Shown here in pieces: positions 44,808 to 55,711 of a DNA stretch of 64,000 nt. A program made the position numbers and the translations under genes. The notes below the pieces were generated by a model. The model saw nothing but the letters and a program-made list of their open reading frames with translations. It had not been told where the DNA came from and made no database searches. The DNA is from Dugong dugon (taxonomy: Eukaryota > Chordata > Mammalia > Sirenia > Dugongidae): contig CM057469.1 of assembly GCA_030035585.1 (NCBI GenBank), forward strand, positions 21,632,501-21,696,500, read 5' to 3'. Each line of letters starts with the position of its first letter. Positions within the stretch are counted from its first letter, which is position 1.

Positions 44808-44976
44808 AATTGCCCTGGTGGAAAATATTCCTGAAGGCCTTAACTATTCAGAAAATGCACCATTTCACTTACCACTTTTCCAAGGCTGGATGAATTTACT
44901 CAACATGGCCAAAAAGTCTATTGACATAGTATCTTCCCATTGGGATCTCAACCACACTCATCCCTCAGCATGTCAG
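44808..44976 (+). CDS. PLD5: Internal coding exon of PLD5 (inactive phospholipase D family member 5)
   Basis: A 169-nt exon: one base completing a split codon, then 56 uninterrupted codons starting IALVENIPEGLNY, containing LFQGWMNLLNMAKKS and IDIVSSHWDLNHTHPSACQ, ending on CAG. An acceptor precedes it and CAG|gtaagc follows. The upstream intron is phase 2 and the downstream intron phase 0. I recognise the peptide as the start of the extracytoplasmic domain of PLD5, just after its single membrane-spanning segment. PLD5 belongs to the PLD3/PLD4 branch but lacks the catalytic HKD residues and is annotated as inactive; its cellular role is poorly defined. This exon holds no HKD motif. It is continuous, without stops or frameshifts, unlike every repeat-derived frame around it. 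Flanking exons were not found, so they probably lie outside the window; short exons could be missed by eye. The reading continues in frame past the donor to a stop at 44992-44994, as expected for intron. Confidence 0.93.
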
Positions 44977-44982
44977 GTAAGC
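44977..44982 (+). promoter_or_regulatory. 5' splice site (donor) of the PLD5 exon
   Basis: CAG|gtaagc is a near-consensus U2-type donor. It follows complete codon 56, so the next intron is phase 0. Confidence 0.85.
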
Positions 44983-45904
44983 TGCATCCTATAAGTGTGT
45001 AATGGTCTTATTTATGTGTTTTACACTCGAGTATTCTTGTCATCCACTCCTCACCCTATAGTGCGAGTACATCATTATCCTTATGCCCATGTGCCTTTCC
45101 CAATCGTATGTTGCTCAGCTCCTACTAGAACGTCAGGCTCTCAAGGACAAAATCATGTTTCATCTTTGCATACAATAGGCTCGAGGCACAGTGTTGCTGT
45201 GTTGCACAATTTCAGGGAACGCCATTCACATCAGAGTCTCCATTGATGGCATGCCCCAGCGTTGTACTTTGCGCAACCTGCAAGGTTACAATTGTAATGC
45301 TGTAACTGCTTACTGAGGCATTTTTCTGGTTAATTGGAGTTATAATTCGCCTTCAGGCTATAGAGCCAACTTTGTAAAACACTAGAATCCCACTTCCCAC
45401 TGTGGCTGTATATTCTAGGCTGTGTCATATTTGGATGAATAGGAAAAAGAAATGTGCTAATTACAGAAAACAACCTTTAGAAAACTGACTCAATGATCTG
45501 AACGATTCCAGAGAGAAAGGTTCTGAATTTAAGAAAACGCTCCCAGTGATCTTTTCTTTAGTGTGTTTTTCTTTATATGGGTTGCACCACTGTAGTTTGC
45601 ACTGCCTGTCCAGGCTGCTCTAGCCAAGCGTATGGCCGTTGGCCTGTCCATAAATGTCCTACTTGGGTCAAGGGTAAAACTCAGTTTGTCTCTTTGTATA
45701 GAAAATGTGCTGTCGTTGAGCCTGTGACCATTACCTCATTGGTGCTTTAAAGTCTGTTATTCAATTTTACTATTTTAAAATCAAAAGATGTCAGAAGCTA
45801 GATGAAGACAAACAAGCAGACAAATAAAATAACATACTAAAGAAGAATTGAATCAATTTATTAATCGTGTTCTGTACTTCTCCACCTGTACTGATTGAAC
45901 AGGT
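44983..45904. other. PLD5 intron start, no element recognised
   Basis: About 0.9 kb downstream of the donor site with no repeat and no credible frame. The 83-codon frame at 44995-45246 starts in intron and has no supported homology. Confidence 0.55.
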
Positions 45905-46385
45905 ACTTCAGGTATCTCTTGCCACATAATACGTTATCCCAAAACTTAGTGGTTTAGAAAATAGCAATTGTTTATATATTCATGATTCTGGGCAGGGTTT
46001 GGCAGAGATGACTTATCTCTACTCCACAGAGTGTTGAATGGGGTGACTTGCTGGAGGCTGGAGGATCCAAGAAGGCTTTCCTCAAACATCTGGCATCTCA
46101 GGTGGAGTGGCTGGAATATCTGAGGGCTGGCTAGATTGCTCTCTCTGTATATAGTCTCATCATTCAGTAGACTAGTCTGAGCTCTTTACATGTTGGCTGG
46201 ATCCTAAGAGGGCAAGAGCAGAACCTATGAGATCTCTCTAAAACTTGGGGTTGGAAATTCCAAAATGTTGCTTTCACTTTATTGATCAAAGCAAGTCACA
46301 AGTTCAAGATAGGCAGAGCAATATTGTGTACAGGAATGAGAATTGTTAACAACCGTCTTTGGAAATAATATGCCACAGTCCACCC
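45905..46385 (-). mobile_element. MaLR-type LTR (3' LTR of a degraded provirus)
   Basis: 'cccaaaacttagtggtttag', 'tgattctgggcagggtttgg' and 'gatcaaagcaagtcacaagt'. Same family and orientation as the LTR at 47626-48045. Confidence 0.72.
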
Positions 46386-47625
46386 TCTGGACACAGTAAT
46401 TCACATGTTTTCCAAATGCAAAATATACTCACATCATACCCCAAAACTTTTATCCCATTACAGCAAAGGCTTAATGCCCAGGAACTCTTCATCTACATCA
46501 GGTCTGGATCTAGATGTGCCTTCTTATGTGCAAATCTCTTCATTTGGAAACCTGTGAACTCGAAAGACAAATTATCTGCCCTCTACAAACACACACACAT
46601 ACTTCCAACATACAATGGTTTGACAGGGATAGAATAACTACTACAGACACCTCTGTTCAAAAGGGGAAAAATGGAGAGTGCACATCAGTCATGCCATAGC
46701 AATTTTGAAATCCAACCAGGCACATGTCACCAGGTTTCTCTAAATCTAGACCAGGGAATATTTCTAGATAGGACTGAGTTCTGCTGTCTAAGAGTATTTT
46801 CCTCTTCCCTTGTTCTCAGAGGCTTTTGGCTTGACCTCTGCATTGTTCTTCTTTGTCCATAAGAAATGGCCTATGTTTGCTTCTGACTTATTTCTTAGCC
46901 TGTTTTCTGCCAGTAGAAATTTGAGGCCGCAGAGACCTCTCTTCATTTCAAACCATCTCTGTCACTTTTTAGTCCAAATGGTACAACTCCTTAAAAACTT
47001 TGTAGACTTTCTATGTATCAAGTTTTAATCCACTCTATTGGTAATAAGTCATACCCACAAAGATCTTGCAGACAAGTCTTTCTCTACTTTGGACTGTGAC
47101 TCAAGGTGCTGGAGGACATAACCCTTAAAATACTAGTAACCCTTTTGTCTAGCTGGGATGGTCTAGGAGGCACCATTTTAAGTCCTTCAGAGGTCTTAAC
47201 AAGGGGTCTTACAGCCACACCCTTGGTTTGTTCTTTACCCTGAGGCCATTTCTTAACTTTGAGAATATTTTGATGAATGGAGAGACTGTCATAGACTCGT
47301 ATTTTCTCTAAATTCATCCTGGAAACTAAATAGTTCCTTATTTAGTTCATATTTTCTTTTTTTATAATACCTTATCATACACCACTGAAACTGTGATATT
47401 CTACTGAATCTACAAGTTCATTAATTATATTTTCTCTTTCACGTTACCTCAGACAATAGTGTTGTCAAATATTTTGCTATTATGTAATGTGGATCTCCCT
47501 TTCATGCTCTTTCAGCCACCACTAACAGAAGGACTCTCCAGCCTCGACCACCATCAAGTCCCAAAAGCAATACTACATACTTTAGGTTTGGCTACAGCAG
47601 CATCCCACTTCCAGATACCAGTTTC
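46386..47625 (-). mobile_element. MaLR/THE-type internal region
   Basis: In reverse: 'ccaccctctggacacagtaa', 'acatgttttccaaatgcaaa', 'ttgacagggatagaataact' and 'cccacttccagataccagtt' follow the internal sequence of MaLR elements, which are non-autonomous relatives of ERVL. No gag, pol or env frame survives. Confidence 0.68.
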
Positions 47626-48045
47626 TGTTTCAGTTATCTATGATTATATAACTTATGTGTTATTATTTCTTATGATTCTGTAGGTTGACTATACAGTCCT
47701 TTTATTTGTTGTTGCTGGTGGGATTACTCATGCAGCTGCATTCAGCTGGGAGATGGGCTGGGGCTGGACTATCTGAAAGCTGGCCAACTCTCTTTCTCCC
47801 TAAGTGGTCTTCCATTCAGTAATCAAACTCAAACTTTTTGTATGGTGGCTGGATCTCAAGGGGAAGAAAGTGAAATTGACAAGACTCCTTAATGCCTGGG
47901 CTCCTAGGACATTACTTCTGCCACATTCTGGTCAAAGCAAGTCACAAGGCCAGCCCGTATTCAAGAGACTCCAGGAGTAGCAGGCATGAGTAAGAATGGG
48001 AAGAATTGCTGCCAGCTGATTTTGGAAACAATCTACTACAGCAGG
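47626..48045 (-). mobile_element. MaLR-type LTR (5' LTR of the same provirus)
   Basis: 'ctatgattatataacttatg', 'tcttatgattctgtaggttg' and 'ggtcaaagcaagtcacaagg', then 'ccagcccgtattcaag'. Pairs with the LTR at 45905-46385. Confidence 0.72.
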
Positions 48046-48804
48046 CATGGTCTAATGGTATAGCAAGAGATAGTTCAAGCTGTCCTTCCTTAGTCCTAGA
48101 CAAGGCCAGCACATGGCCACTGAATTAGTTTAACTTGGTGAGCCAGGGATTGTATTTGAGACCAGGCTAGCACAAGCATCCTTGCTATGTGAGCAGGAAC
48201 TGTCAGCACCTCTCTTCTACCTCATGTGCACCACTGCACATCCAGGTATGCTAACCACACAACGGGAAGATCTGCATTTAGACTTAGATGTCATGACCTG
48301 ATGCCACCATGGAGGCATCATAATATCTTCTCTGATATGCTGTCCATTGGGAATGCTGTGTTTTCCTCTCCAACTACAAACTGATCTTTGCTAAGTGACT
48401 TTATTTTTACCCTAAGTTATTGTTTCTCTCAGATCCTGCCGTAAATCCTGGTTGGCTTTCAGGATTCTTATAATCAGTCTAGATTCGTGGTCCATTGGGT
48501 TTGGAGGCACTTGGGAACATGCAGCATTCTCCAGGTGCCCAGTGAGTCCATTTGCAGGATTCAAGGGGATTCTGGAAGCTGGGATTATAGAGAGGAGCAC
48601 CCAGTAGTTCTGGCCAGCTCTGGGATGGATGTAAGATGGTTCAAACCAGTAGCATACAGGCACTCAGATGGCTTTATGGGAAAGTTAGAATACCTGAATG
48701 GGTGGTTTAGTCCCCTTCTTTAAGATGGACATGATTCTTCAGAGGAGTCTAAGGATGTCTGGTCCTTCCTTGCTTTAAACCTGACCCTTCTTCCTAGTCC
48801 TTCA
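48046..48804. other. Unassigned; no gene seen
   Basis: Two overlapping opposed frames (48412-48723) show no recognised domain; treated as chance. Confidence 0.5.
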
Positions 48805-48990
48805 GGTGTGAGCTAAATTCTTGCTACTCCAAGTGTGGCCCCAGGACCTGCAGCATCTTTATTACCTGGGAGCCTTTAAGAAATGCAGAATCTCAGCACC
48901 CCTGCCCCACTTGAATCAGAATCTGAATTTTTATAGGATCCCCAGGTGATTCATATGCACAAAAAAAAGTTTGAGAAGCACTGAGCTAAA
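48805..48990 (-). mobile_element. MER5A hAT relic, reverse
   Basis: 'ctactccaagtgtggcccca', 'attacctgggagcctttaag', 'gaaatgcagaatctcagcac' and 'gtttgagaagcactgag'. Nearly full length. Confidence 0.88.
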
Positions 48991-49154
48991 CTCTTCTGAC
49001 CTCACCTATGAGCTCAGCAAACCTTCCTAGGTGTTCAGACTATCTAGCAGAAACAGGTCATCCGGGAATGACATAGATTTTCTGTGTCAAGTTTCCTGAA
49101 GTTTCATAATGGGGTGACACTGTCCTCCTCTGCTTTGCTCACAGAGAAGTGGTA

Positions 49155-49216
49155 AAATGGAAGGTGCAGGACAGGGAGCAAGTCTGTTTTGTATAACAGT
49201 GCCTAGTACAGTGACT
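49155..49216 (+). mobile_element. L2 LINE 3' end, left part
   Basis: 'gtataacagtgcctagtaca' and 'gtgact', an L2 terminus interrupted by a SINE. Confidence 0.65.
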
Positions 49217-49224
49217 TGATACAT

Positions 49225-49600
49225 ACAGTTGGTGTTGTTATGTTATTGTTAGTTGCCCTCGAGTTGGCCCTGGACTCAGGGCAACACCATGCACTACAGA
49301 AGGAAATGCTGCCTGATCCTGCACCATCCCCATGATCAGTTATAGATAGGACCTTTATAACCCAGAGGGTTTTCATTGGCTGATTTTGGAAGTAGGTTGC
49401 CAGGCCTTTCTTCCTAGTTTGTCTTATCTGGAAGCTCCACTGAAACCTGTTCAGTATCATAGAAACACACAGGCGTCCACTGACAGATGGGTGATGACTG
49501 CATATGAGGTGCATTAGCTGGGAATCAAATTCGGGTCTGCCACATGGGTGAAGGTGAGAATTCTACCATTGAATTCTCCCATTGAGTTACCATTGCCCCC
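49225..49600 (-). mobile_element. tRNA-Gly-headed SINE with RTE-like body, TSD visible
   Basis: Reverse copy with tail 'ttgttagttgccctcgagtt', body 'ggaagctccactgaaacctg' and head 'gctgggaatcaaattcgggt' and 'gagaattctacc'. TSD tgatacat at 49217-49224 and 49601-49608. Sits in an L2. Confidence 0.9.
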
Positions 49601-49608
49601 TGATACAT

Positions 49609-49660
49609 GCTAGGTGCTCAGAAATACTTGAATATTTGTGAATGGATTGGTTAACTTGAG
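49609..49660 (+). mobile_element. L2 LINE 3' end, right part
   Basis: 'gctaggtgctcagaaatact' and 'gtgaatggattgg' complete the L2 terminus. Confidence 0.65.
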
Positions 49661-49996
49661 AATAAATTGAGATGACAGTAATTAATGTGGAAGGAACTCA
49701 GTTCAAGTGACTCCAAAAACTAGCCTACTGCCAACAAATAGAATTTTTTTTAATTTGCTACCGCTGACCTCACTATTATTGAACCCACAGGACAACCCTT
49801 TTAGGAGACTCCAGTTTGAACTAATGATCTTCCGGTGGAGCCATAGTGCCCTGCCAAACCTCTACCACACCTCTTTGCTGCCTCTCATTCTCCTAATAGC
49901 ACCAGATTCCTCCATAGTTTCAAACCAACTGGTTTTCTGTAGTTTTGAGCCTAATTTCACTTTGCCTCTTCACAAAGGAGAAACCTGCATTTGCAG
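49661..49996. other. Unassigned; no gene seen
   Basis: A 126-codon frame (49707-50087) runs into the SINE and is not a gene. Confidence 0.5.
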
Positions 49997-50006
49997 AAAT
50001 GAAGGA

Positions 50007-50173
50007 CACCAAGAAACCAAACTTGTTGGGGTCAAGTCGATCCTGACTTATAGCAACACTGTAGAACAGAGTAGAACTGCCTCATAGGGTTTCCACGGAG
50101 CAACTGGTGGATTCGAACTGCTGACCTTTTTTGTTAGCACCTGAACTCTTAACCACTGCGCCACCAGGGCTCC
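50007..50173 (-). mobile_element. AfroSINE-type SINE with perfect TSD
   Basis: 'aaccaaacttgttggggtca', 'ggtttccacggagcaactgg' and 'accactgcgccaccagggct'. TSD aaatgaagga at 49997-50006 and 50174-50183. Confidence 0.96.
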
Positions 50174-50183
50174 AAATGAAGGA

Positions 50184-52244
50184 TAGGCGGCCTTTATCTG
50201 CTTTGGAAATTAAATGGATTCAAGCCAACTGTGAGATTGATCTTGTGAACAGCACTCCCCCACAGTATCATGCTCTGTAGTAACTGGTAAACCATTGGAT
50301 GGAACAAGGTTAAAAACAATGCTTGGATATTTCTTACATAGGCAACATAGTGGATGTTCTTCTTTCCTCTGGTCTGTTAGTGGCCTGGTGGCTGCCCCTG
50401 CATAATCCCATATATTGATCCCCACTGGTCAGGCACCAAGCATGGACTGGGGTCTTTAAAGAGAGAGCAAGAATGTGGATGAGAGAGTGTTTGGTGCCTG
50501 ATCTGTTCCCTTTCCCATTTTCCCCCACTTACCCACTCAATCTCCAAAACAATATTCTCAACAGGGCTTAGAATTTAAAGGGTCCAGGGGAACTTGTCTA
50601 AATATCACATCTTTTGACTGTTGAAAGATTATTTTTAAAGAGCTGGGTCCCCTCCTTCCTGTCCTCCCACCATGATCAGGAATGGAGAAAGGAAAACAAG
50701 TGCTTGCTGCCACGTTGTTCTCTTTGGGTGCAGTTTAAGCATCCGTATCCTGTTCTCTTCCGGGCACAACTGAAACAAGAAGGCACTGGGTGAAAGTTGG
50801 TTTAACTTAAATGTTACCTGATTTAATCTTTCTAATGGAATAGGAAATTCAAGACTCTACCCAACATTTCAAACTTAGAACAAACCAGTCTTTGGCCCTG
50901 TAAGCAAGCTTTTATTTTTACCAAGACTTTATAAATATTGGGTTATATTCACTGATGGGCTTATTGCATACAAAAAAAATGCTGGGAAGAAAATTCGCAC
51001 CCTAATTATTCAAGTGAGCCTCACTTACATTTTCTTTAAGAAGTTCTGCTACCAAATACTGTCACTCATAAATATGTGTGATAAAAATTGACTCGGGTTC
51101 ACAGGCTTATTTTCCATTAATACATTTCTTGAAGGAAATATTTTTATTTGAGGGAGTAGAGCAGTCAAACATGTCATTTACTTCTAAAGCAGCAGAGCCT
51201 GAAAAATCCTAAATGGAAATCATAAGTGGCACATAGATAAACAGGAACTACAGTTGAAAGCAGCATGTCTATTTGTTAAAACGCAGTTACACACAAAATG
51301 CACGAAGGGAAGGCCTAGCTCAGCAGAGAACAGCCCCAAACACGGGTGAACACGGCGCATCTGTGTGTCATCTCTTTCGTGAGAATGAGCGATGGCTGCC
51401 ATTAAAAAGAATAATGGATACCTGCTTTTCCTCGTTTGCATGGAATCAGACACATCCATTAAAAGGTATTTTTATTGGTGGCTCCTGAAGAGTTGCAGTT
51501 TGAATTCCCATTCAGTTTTTCCTATGTCCCGCTCTGTGTCGTTATGCTCTTTATGTTGTCAGTCTCTTGGTGTTTGTTTCCTTCTGTGTTAAAGAAAACT
51601 AGACCGTGACCTTCTGTGTCATAAACATGCGAAGGCTAGTGAGGTCTACATTTTCATGGCGACCGTATTTTCAGATTTAACCAAAATACGTGGGCAGACA
51701 AAGGTTTGTGTTTCTTTCTGTCTGTATGATTAGGTTTAGACCTTGAAGTATTGAAATTTCTGGGACAATTTGATTGCTAATTTATGGGATAAAATGATGG
51801 GAATTTATAAATTCAGGCTGTACAGGACAAACCAGGAAATGTGGCTGACGGAGGCTTATTCGTGGAGCTACCTAATTCTTTGGGTAAAAGAAATCTCAAT
51901 TTTCCATGACTTCACTGTAAGCAACCAAACAAAATAATTGATGAGCTACAACAACTGAATCTTAAAGAGATACATGTATGTGAAGTCAATTAGTTACTGG
52001 TCTACACGGAGCCATGATTGCCGACTGAAGATACATCACAGTTGTTTAATTTTGAAACACTGTGAAGTTTTAAATGGAACAGTATTTGTTCAATTCAGTG
52101 ACTAACATGTATGAAAGAAAGCTCAATGATCCAGGAGCTTGCTTAGGCAAGCACAAACCAGGATCCTGTGGAGAGCAGAGTATGTGGTAGGCAGACTCTT
52201 AGAAAGAGTGTAGAAATGAGCCAGGAGAGTAGTTTATATTTCCT
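50184..52244. other. Repeat-poor 2-kb island downstream of the PLD5 exon
   Basis: No recognisable SINE, LINE, LTR or DNA transposon in 2.06 kb. It keeps several CpGs (for example 'cacgggtgaacacggcgcat' near 51345). No long open frame or splice-flanked exon is apparent. Candidate conserved non-coding sequence. Confidence 0.55.
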
Positions 52245-52445
52245 TTTACCTACTTATTAGCTGTGTGAACTTGAGCAGGACACTAAGCTTTGTGCCTCAG
52301 TTTGGTCATTAGCAAAATCAAGGTAGTAACAGTAACTACCTCTTAAGTTGTCTTGTGGATTAAATTAGTTAAGGTATGTAGAGTCTAGAACAGTGCTTGA
52401 CCACCGTAATGCCTGTATTATTATTAACGTTGTTATCATTCACAT
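52245..52445 (+). mobile_element. MIR SINE
   Basis: 'tattagctgtgtgaacttga', 'gtgcctcagtttggtcatta' and 'agaacagtgcttgaccaccg'. Confidence 0.88.
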
Positions 52446-52569
52446 TCACTTATTTGTGTGCACACTGCAACTCTAGTTCAAGTCAGTTTAATTCTACTAA
52501 CAAGTAATGAGTTCTTATTATGGACATTACAGTGTGCTAGAAACTGGGATGTTTACTGTGTAAAATTTC

Positions 52570-52728
52570 AAAAGAACATGGCAACCCCATGTGTGTAGAG
52601 TAGAACTGTACTCCATAGGGTTTTCAGTGACTAATTTTTTAGAGGTCGATCACCAAAGCTTTTTTCTGAGGCGGCCTTTGGTGGACTTGAACCTTCAACT
52701 TTTTGTTTAGCAGCTGAGGGATTCCAGT
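52570..52728 (-). mobile_element. AfroSINE-type SINE, tail missing
   Basis: 'catggcaaccccatgtgtgt', 'ttttcagtgactaatttttt' and 'gaggcggcctttggtggact', then 'tttgtttagcagctgag'. Confidence 0.82.
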
Positions 52729-53299
52729 AAAATTAAAAGGGGAGTATAATTTCTACAAAGGTGAGACTCTGGATAGATAAGAGAGATTAGAAAATCATCA
52801 CTGTCTATGGAATTCTGATTTTCACTTGATTTATTAATTGCAGGTCTTTACACACACACAAAGAGTCTTGCTGTCACTCATTTGCTCAAGCAGTTCTTGG
52901 TTAACTTCACCCATCCAGAAACTTCGATTCCATCCTTGGTGAAGTAGGGGGCGGCAGGGGGGGGCACTTCAGTTTTGTTAAGATGTGGAAGGACTCATCC
53001 CCTCACTACTCCCAAAGCAACTTCCATTCTCAAAGCTTCTATAAGCTTAAGAATACCTTTTGACCTCTCCATTTGTCTTGAAATTCTTGATCAATCAACA
53101 TCTGGCAAAGTTGTTATCTGATGAGATAGTTACACATTTGATCTTAGAGCAGTGTCACTTAGTAGAAAATAACCTACAACTGCAGTCTGGATTTACTGAG
53201 GTTCCTTATTTGGCTCAATTCGGAATCTGTTGTCTTGTTTATTTTCAGCCTCAGGGCTTAGTTTTACAGGAAAAGTAAATTAGCATCCTTATTAAGGAG
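52729..53299. other. Unassigned, with a short (CA)n at 52850-52861
   Basis: No other feature recognised. Confidence 0.5.
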
Positions 53300-53435
53300 G
53301 CATGTGCTGTAGTGGAAAGGCCAAAGGGTTAGAATCAAACAAATTTGACTTGACTAATGGTTTAGTATTAGTGGTCACATTGGGAAAATGCCATAATCCC
53401 TCTGATCCTTAGTTCTATCATCTGTAAACAAGTGT
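53300..53435 (+). mobile_element. MIR SINE, left part
   Basis: 'atgtgctgtagtggaaaggc', 'gggttagaatcaaacaaatt' and 'gttctatcatctgtaaacaa'. A SINE follows, and MIR-like sequence resumes at 53672-53740 ('gtaatgcctatatcatttga'). Confidence 0.75.
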
Positions 53436-53440
53436 AAAAC

Positions 53441-53601
53441 CTAAAAAAATCTGTTACTGTTGAGTCGATTCCTACTCATAGCAACCCTGTAGGACAGAGT
53501 AGAACTGCCCCATAGGATTTCCAAGGAGCAGCTGGTGGATTCTAACTGCTGACCTTTTGGTTAGCAGCCTGACCTCTTAACCATTCGCCACCAGGGCTCC
53601 T
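53441..53601 (-). mobile_element. AfroSINE-type SINE, short subtype
   Basis: 'ctgttactgttgagtcgatt', 'gtagaactgccccataggat', 'gcagctggtggattctaact' and 'aaccattcgccaccagggct'. Confidence 0.93.
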
Positions 53602-53671
53602 GTTATATACTAGTTTATGCAAAATATTCTACTGGTCATTAGATGATCATTAACTCCAGGGCTCTATAAAC

Positions 53672-53740
53672 AAGTATAGTAATGCCTATATCATTTGATT
53701 GCTTTGTGAATGTGACTAGATAATATATGTGAAAAAACAA
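53672..53740 (+). mobile_element. MIR SINE, right part
   Basis: Continuation of the MIR interrupted by the SINE: 'gattgctttgtgaatgtgac' and 'agataatatatgtgaaa'. Confidence 0.6.
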
Positions 53741-53864
53741 ATATGAAACTTAAAAAAAGGATAGCTGCTGTTTTCATGTTTATGTTTTTATTTTCTAGCA
53801 CAAGATACTTACTTTCAAATGTTGTGGATACTTTCTTTATCCTTAAATTCTTCATTGAAGTTCT

Positions 53865-54134
53865 TTTTTTTTTAAATTGTGATGGAAATATACATACCAA
53901 AACATTTGCCAGTTCAACAATATCTATACGTAAAATTCAGTGACCTTGATTACATTCTTCATATTGTGCAACCATTATCATTATCTTTTCTGAGTTATTA
54001 TTACACTACCATTAAAATAAGCTCAATGCCCCCTAAGCAAAAACTCCCTCTTCCCCCCTTCCTCCTGCACTAACAATTGTTTTGTCTATGTTTGCTTATT
54101 TCATATAAGTGAGATCACACACTATTTGTCCTTT
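53865..54134 (-). mobile_element. Old L1, segment 1 (3' end)
   Basis: T run then 'gtgatggaaatatacatacc' and 'cagtgaccttgattacattc': L1 3'UTR on the minus strand. First of four segments of one old L1 (53865-60735). Confidence 0.85.
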
Positions 54135-54333
54135 TCCCCATTGCTGCCAAGTAGATTCCAACTCATAGCGACTCTGTAGAACAGTGTAGAACTGCTCCAT
54201 AGAGTTTCCAAGGCTATAAGTTTTATGGAAGCAGACTGTCACATCTTTCTCCCACAGAGCAGCTGGTGGGTTCGAATCACAAACTTTTCAGTTAGCAGCT
54301 GAGCACTTAACAACTGTGCCATCAGGGCTCCTG
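54135..54333 (-). mobile_element. AfroSINE-type SINE in old L1, perfect TSD
   Basis: 'attgctgccaagtagattcc' to 'acaactgtgccatcagggct'. TSD tttgtccttt at 54125-54134 and 54334-54343, joining L1 segments 1 and 2. Confidence 0.96.
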
Positions 54334-54343
54334 TTTGTCCTTT

Positions 54344-54457
54344 ATGACTGACTTATTTCACTCAACATAATGTTTTCAAGGCTTATCCATGTTGTAGCAT
54401 GTATCGGGTCTTCATTTCTCTTTATGGCTGAGTAATATTCCACTATACGTATATAAT
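54344..54457 (-). mobile_element. Old L1, segment 2
   Basis: 'gacttatttcactcaacata' and 'ggctgagtaatattccacta': the well-known L1 ORF2 C-terminal/3' region in reverse. Confidence 0.9.
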
Positions 54458-54650
54458 GAGCCCCAGAGCACAATGATTAAACTCTCAAGAGTTTAACCAA
54501 AAGGTTAGGAGGCAGTTCGAACCCGAATGACGCCACAGGAGAAAGACCTGACAATCTGCTTTTGTAAAGACTACAGCCAAGAAAGCCCCATGGGGCAGTT
54601 CTACTTTGTCACATAGGGTCGCTATGAGTTGGAATCCCCTCGACAACAAC
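54458..54650 (+). mobile_element. AfroSINE-type SINE in old L1
   Basis: 'gagccccagagcacaatgat', 'caggagaaagacctgacaat' and 'ggtcgctatgagttggaatc'. Opposite in orientation to the SINE at 54135. Confidence 0.9.
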
Positions 54651-55389
54651 CATTCATCTATTGTTGGACATTTCAGTTATTTCCAGCTTTTGGCTATTGT
54701 GAAAAATACAGATTTCTGTTTGATTCCGGCTTTCACTTCTTCTAGGTATATACTAGGATTGCTGGGTCATATGGCAGTATCTATGTTCAACTTTTTGAGG
54801 AACTGCCAGACTGTTTTCCATGGTTGCTGTAGTATTTTACATTCCCACTAGCAATGGATGAGGGTTTCGATTTCTCCACATCCTTGTTGACGCTCGTTGT
54901 TTTCTATTTTCTTGATCATTGCCATTCTAATGAGGACGAGATGATATCTCATTGTAGTTTTGATTTGCATTTCCTTAATGACTTGAGAATCTTTTTATGT
55001 GCTTGTTGACCATTCGAATATCTTCTCTGGGGAAATGTCAGTTCAAGTCCTTCGTCCATTTTTTGATTGGGTTGCTTGTCTTTTATTATTAAGCTGTAGA
55101 TGTGATTTATGTATTTTGGATATTAGACCTTTATTGGATATATGATTCCTGAATATTTTCTCCCAATCTGTAGGTTGTCTTTTCACTTTGTTGATAAAGT
55201 CCTTTAATAAAAATGAGTATTTAATTTTTATGAAGTTCCATTGATCTATTTTGTCTTTTGCTCCTTGTTTGTCTTTTGCTCCTTGTCTCCTTGTCTTTTG
55301 CTCCTATATGACAGTACATTGTTAAAAACTAGGTTCCACAGCCATTCCCCTGTATTTTCTTCTAAGAATTTTATGGTTTTAGTTTCACA
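54651..55389 (-). mobile_element. Old L1, segment 3 (ORF2 remnant)
   Basis: 'gccagactgttttccatggt', 'gtagttttgatttgcatttc' and 'atgattcctgaatattttct' are L1 ORF2 in reverse. No usable frame remains. A small triplicated motif, 'tgtcttttgctcctt', lies at 55251-55306. Stops at the RTE insertion. Confidence 0.92.
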
Positions 55390-55711
55390 TTCCACCTTTC
55401 GTATGTGGGGTGGCTTTCATGTTGCTGTGATGCTGGAAGCTATGCCACTGTTATTTCAAATACCACCATGGTCATCTATGCTTGACAGATTTCAGCGGAG
55501 CTTCCAGTCTAAGACAGAAGGACCTGGGAATCTACTTCTAAAAAAATTGGCCAGTGAAAATCTTATGAATAGCAGTGGAACATTGTCTGATATAGTGCCA
55601 GAAGATGAGCCCCTCAGATTGGAAAGCACTCAAAATACGACTGGGGAAGAGCTGCCTCCTTAAAATAATGACATAGATGGAGTCAAGCTTTCGAGACCTT
55701 CATTTGCTAAT

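Noticed and set aside
44995-45246. Frame just after the PLD5 exon as a continuation
   Set aside because: A strong donor ends the exon at 44976 and an in-frame stop follows at 44992-44994; the frame is intronic.
45905-48045. Retroviral genes in the MaLR internal region
   Set aside because: MaLR interiors are non-autonomous and no gag, pol or env motif is visible.
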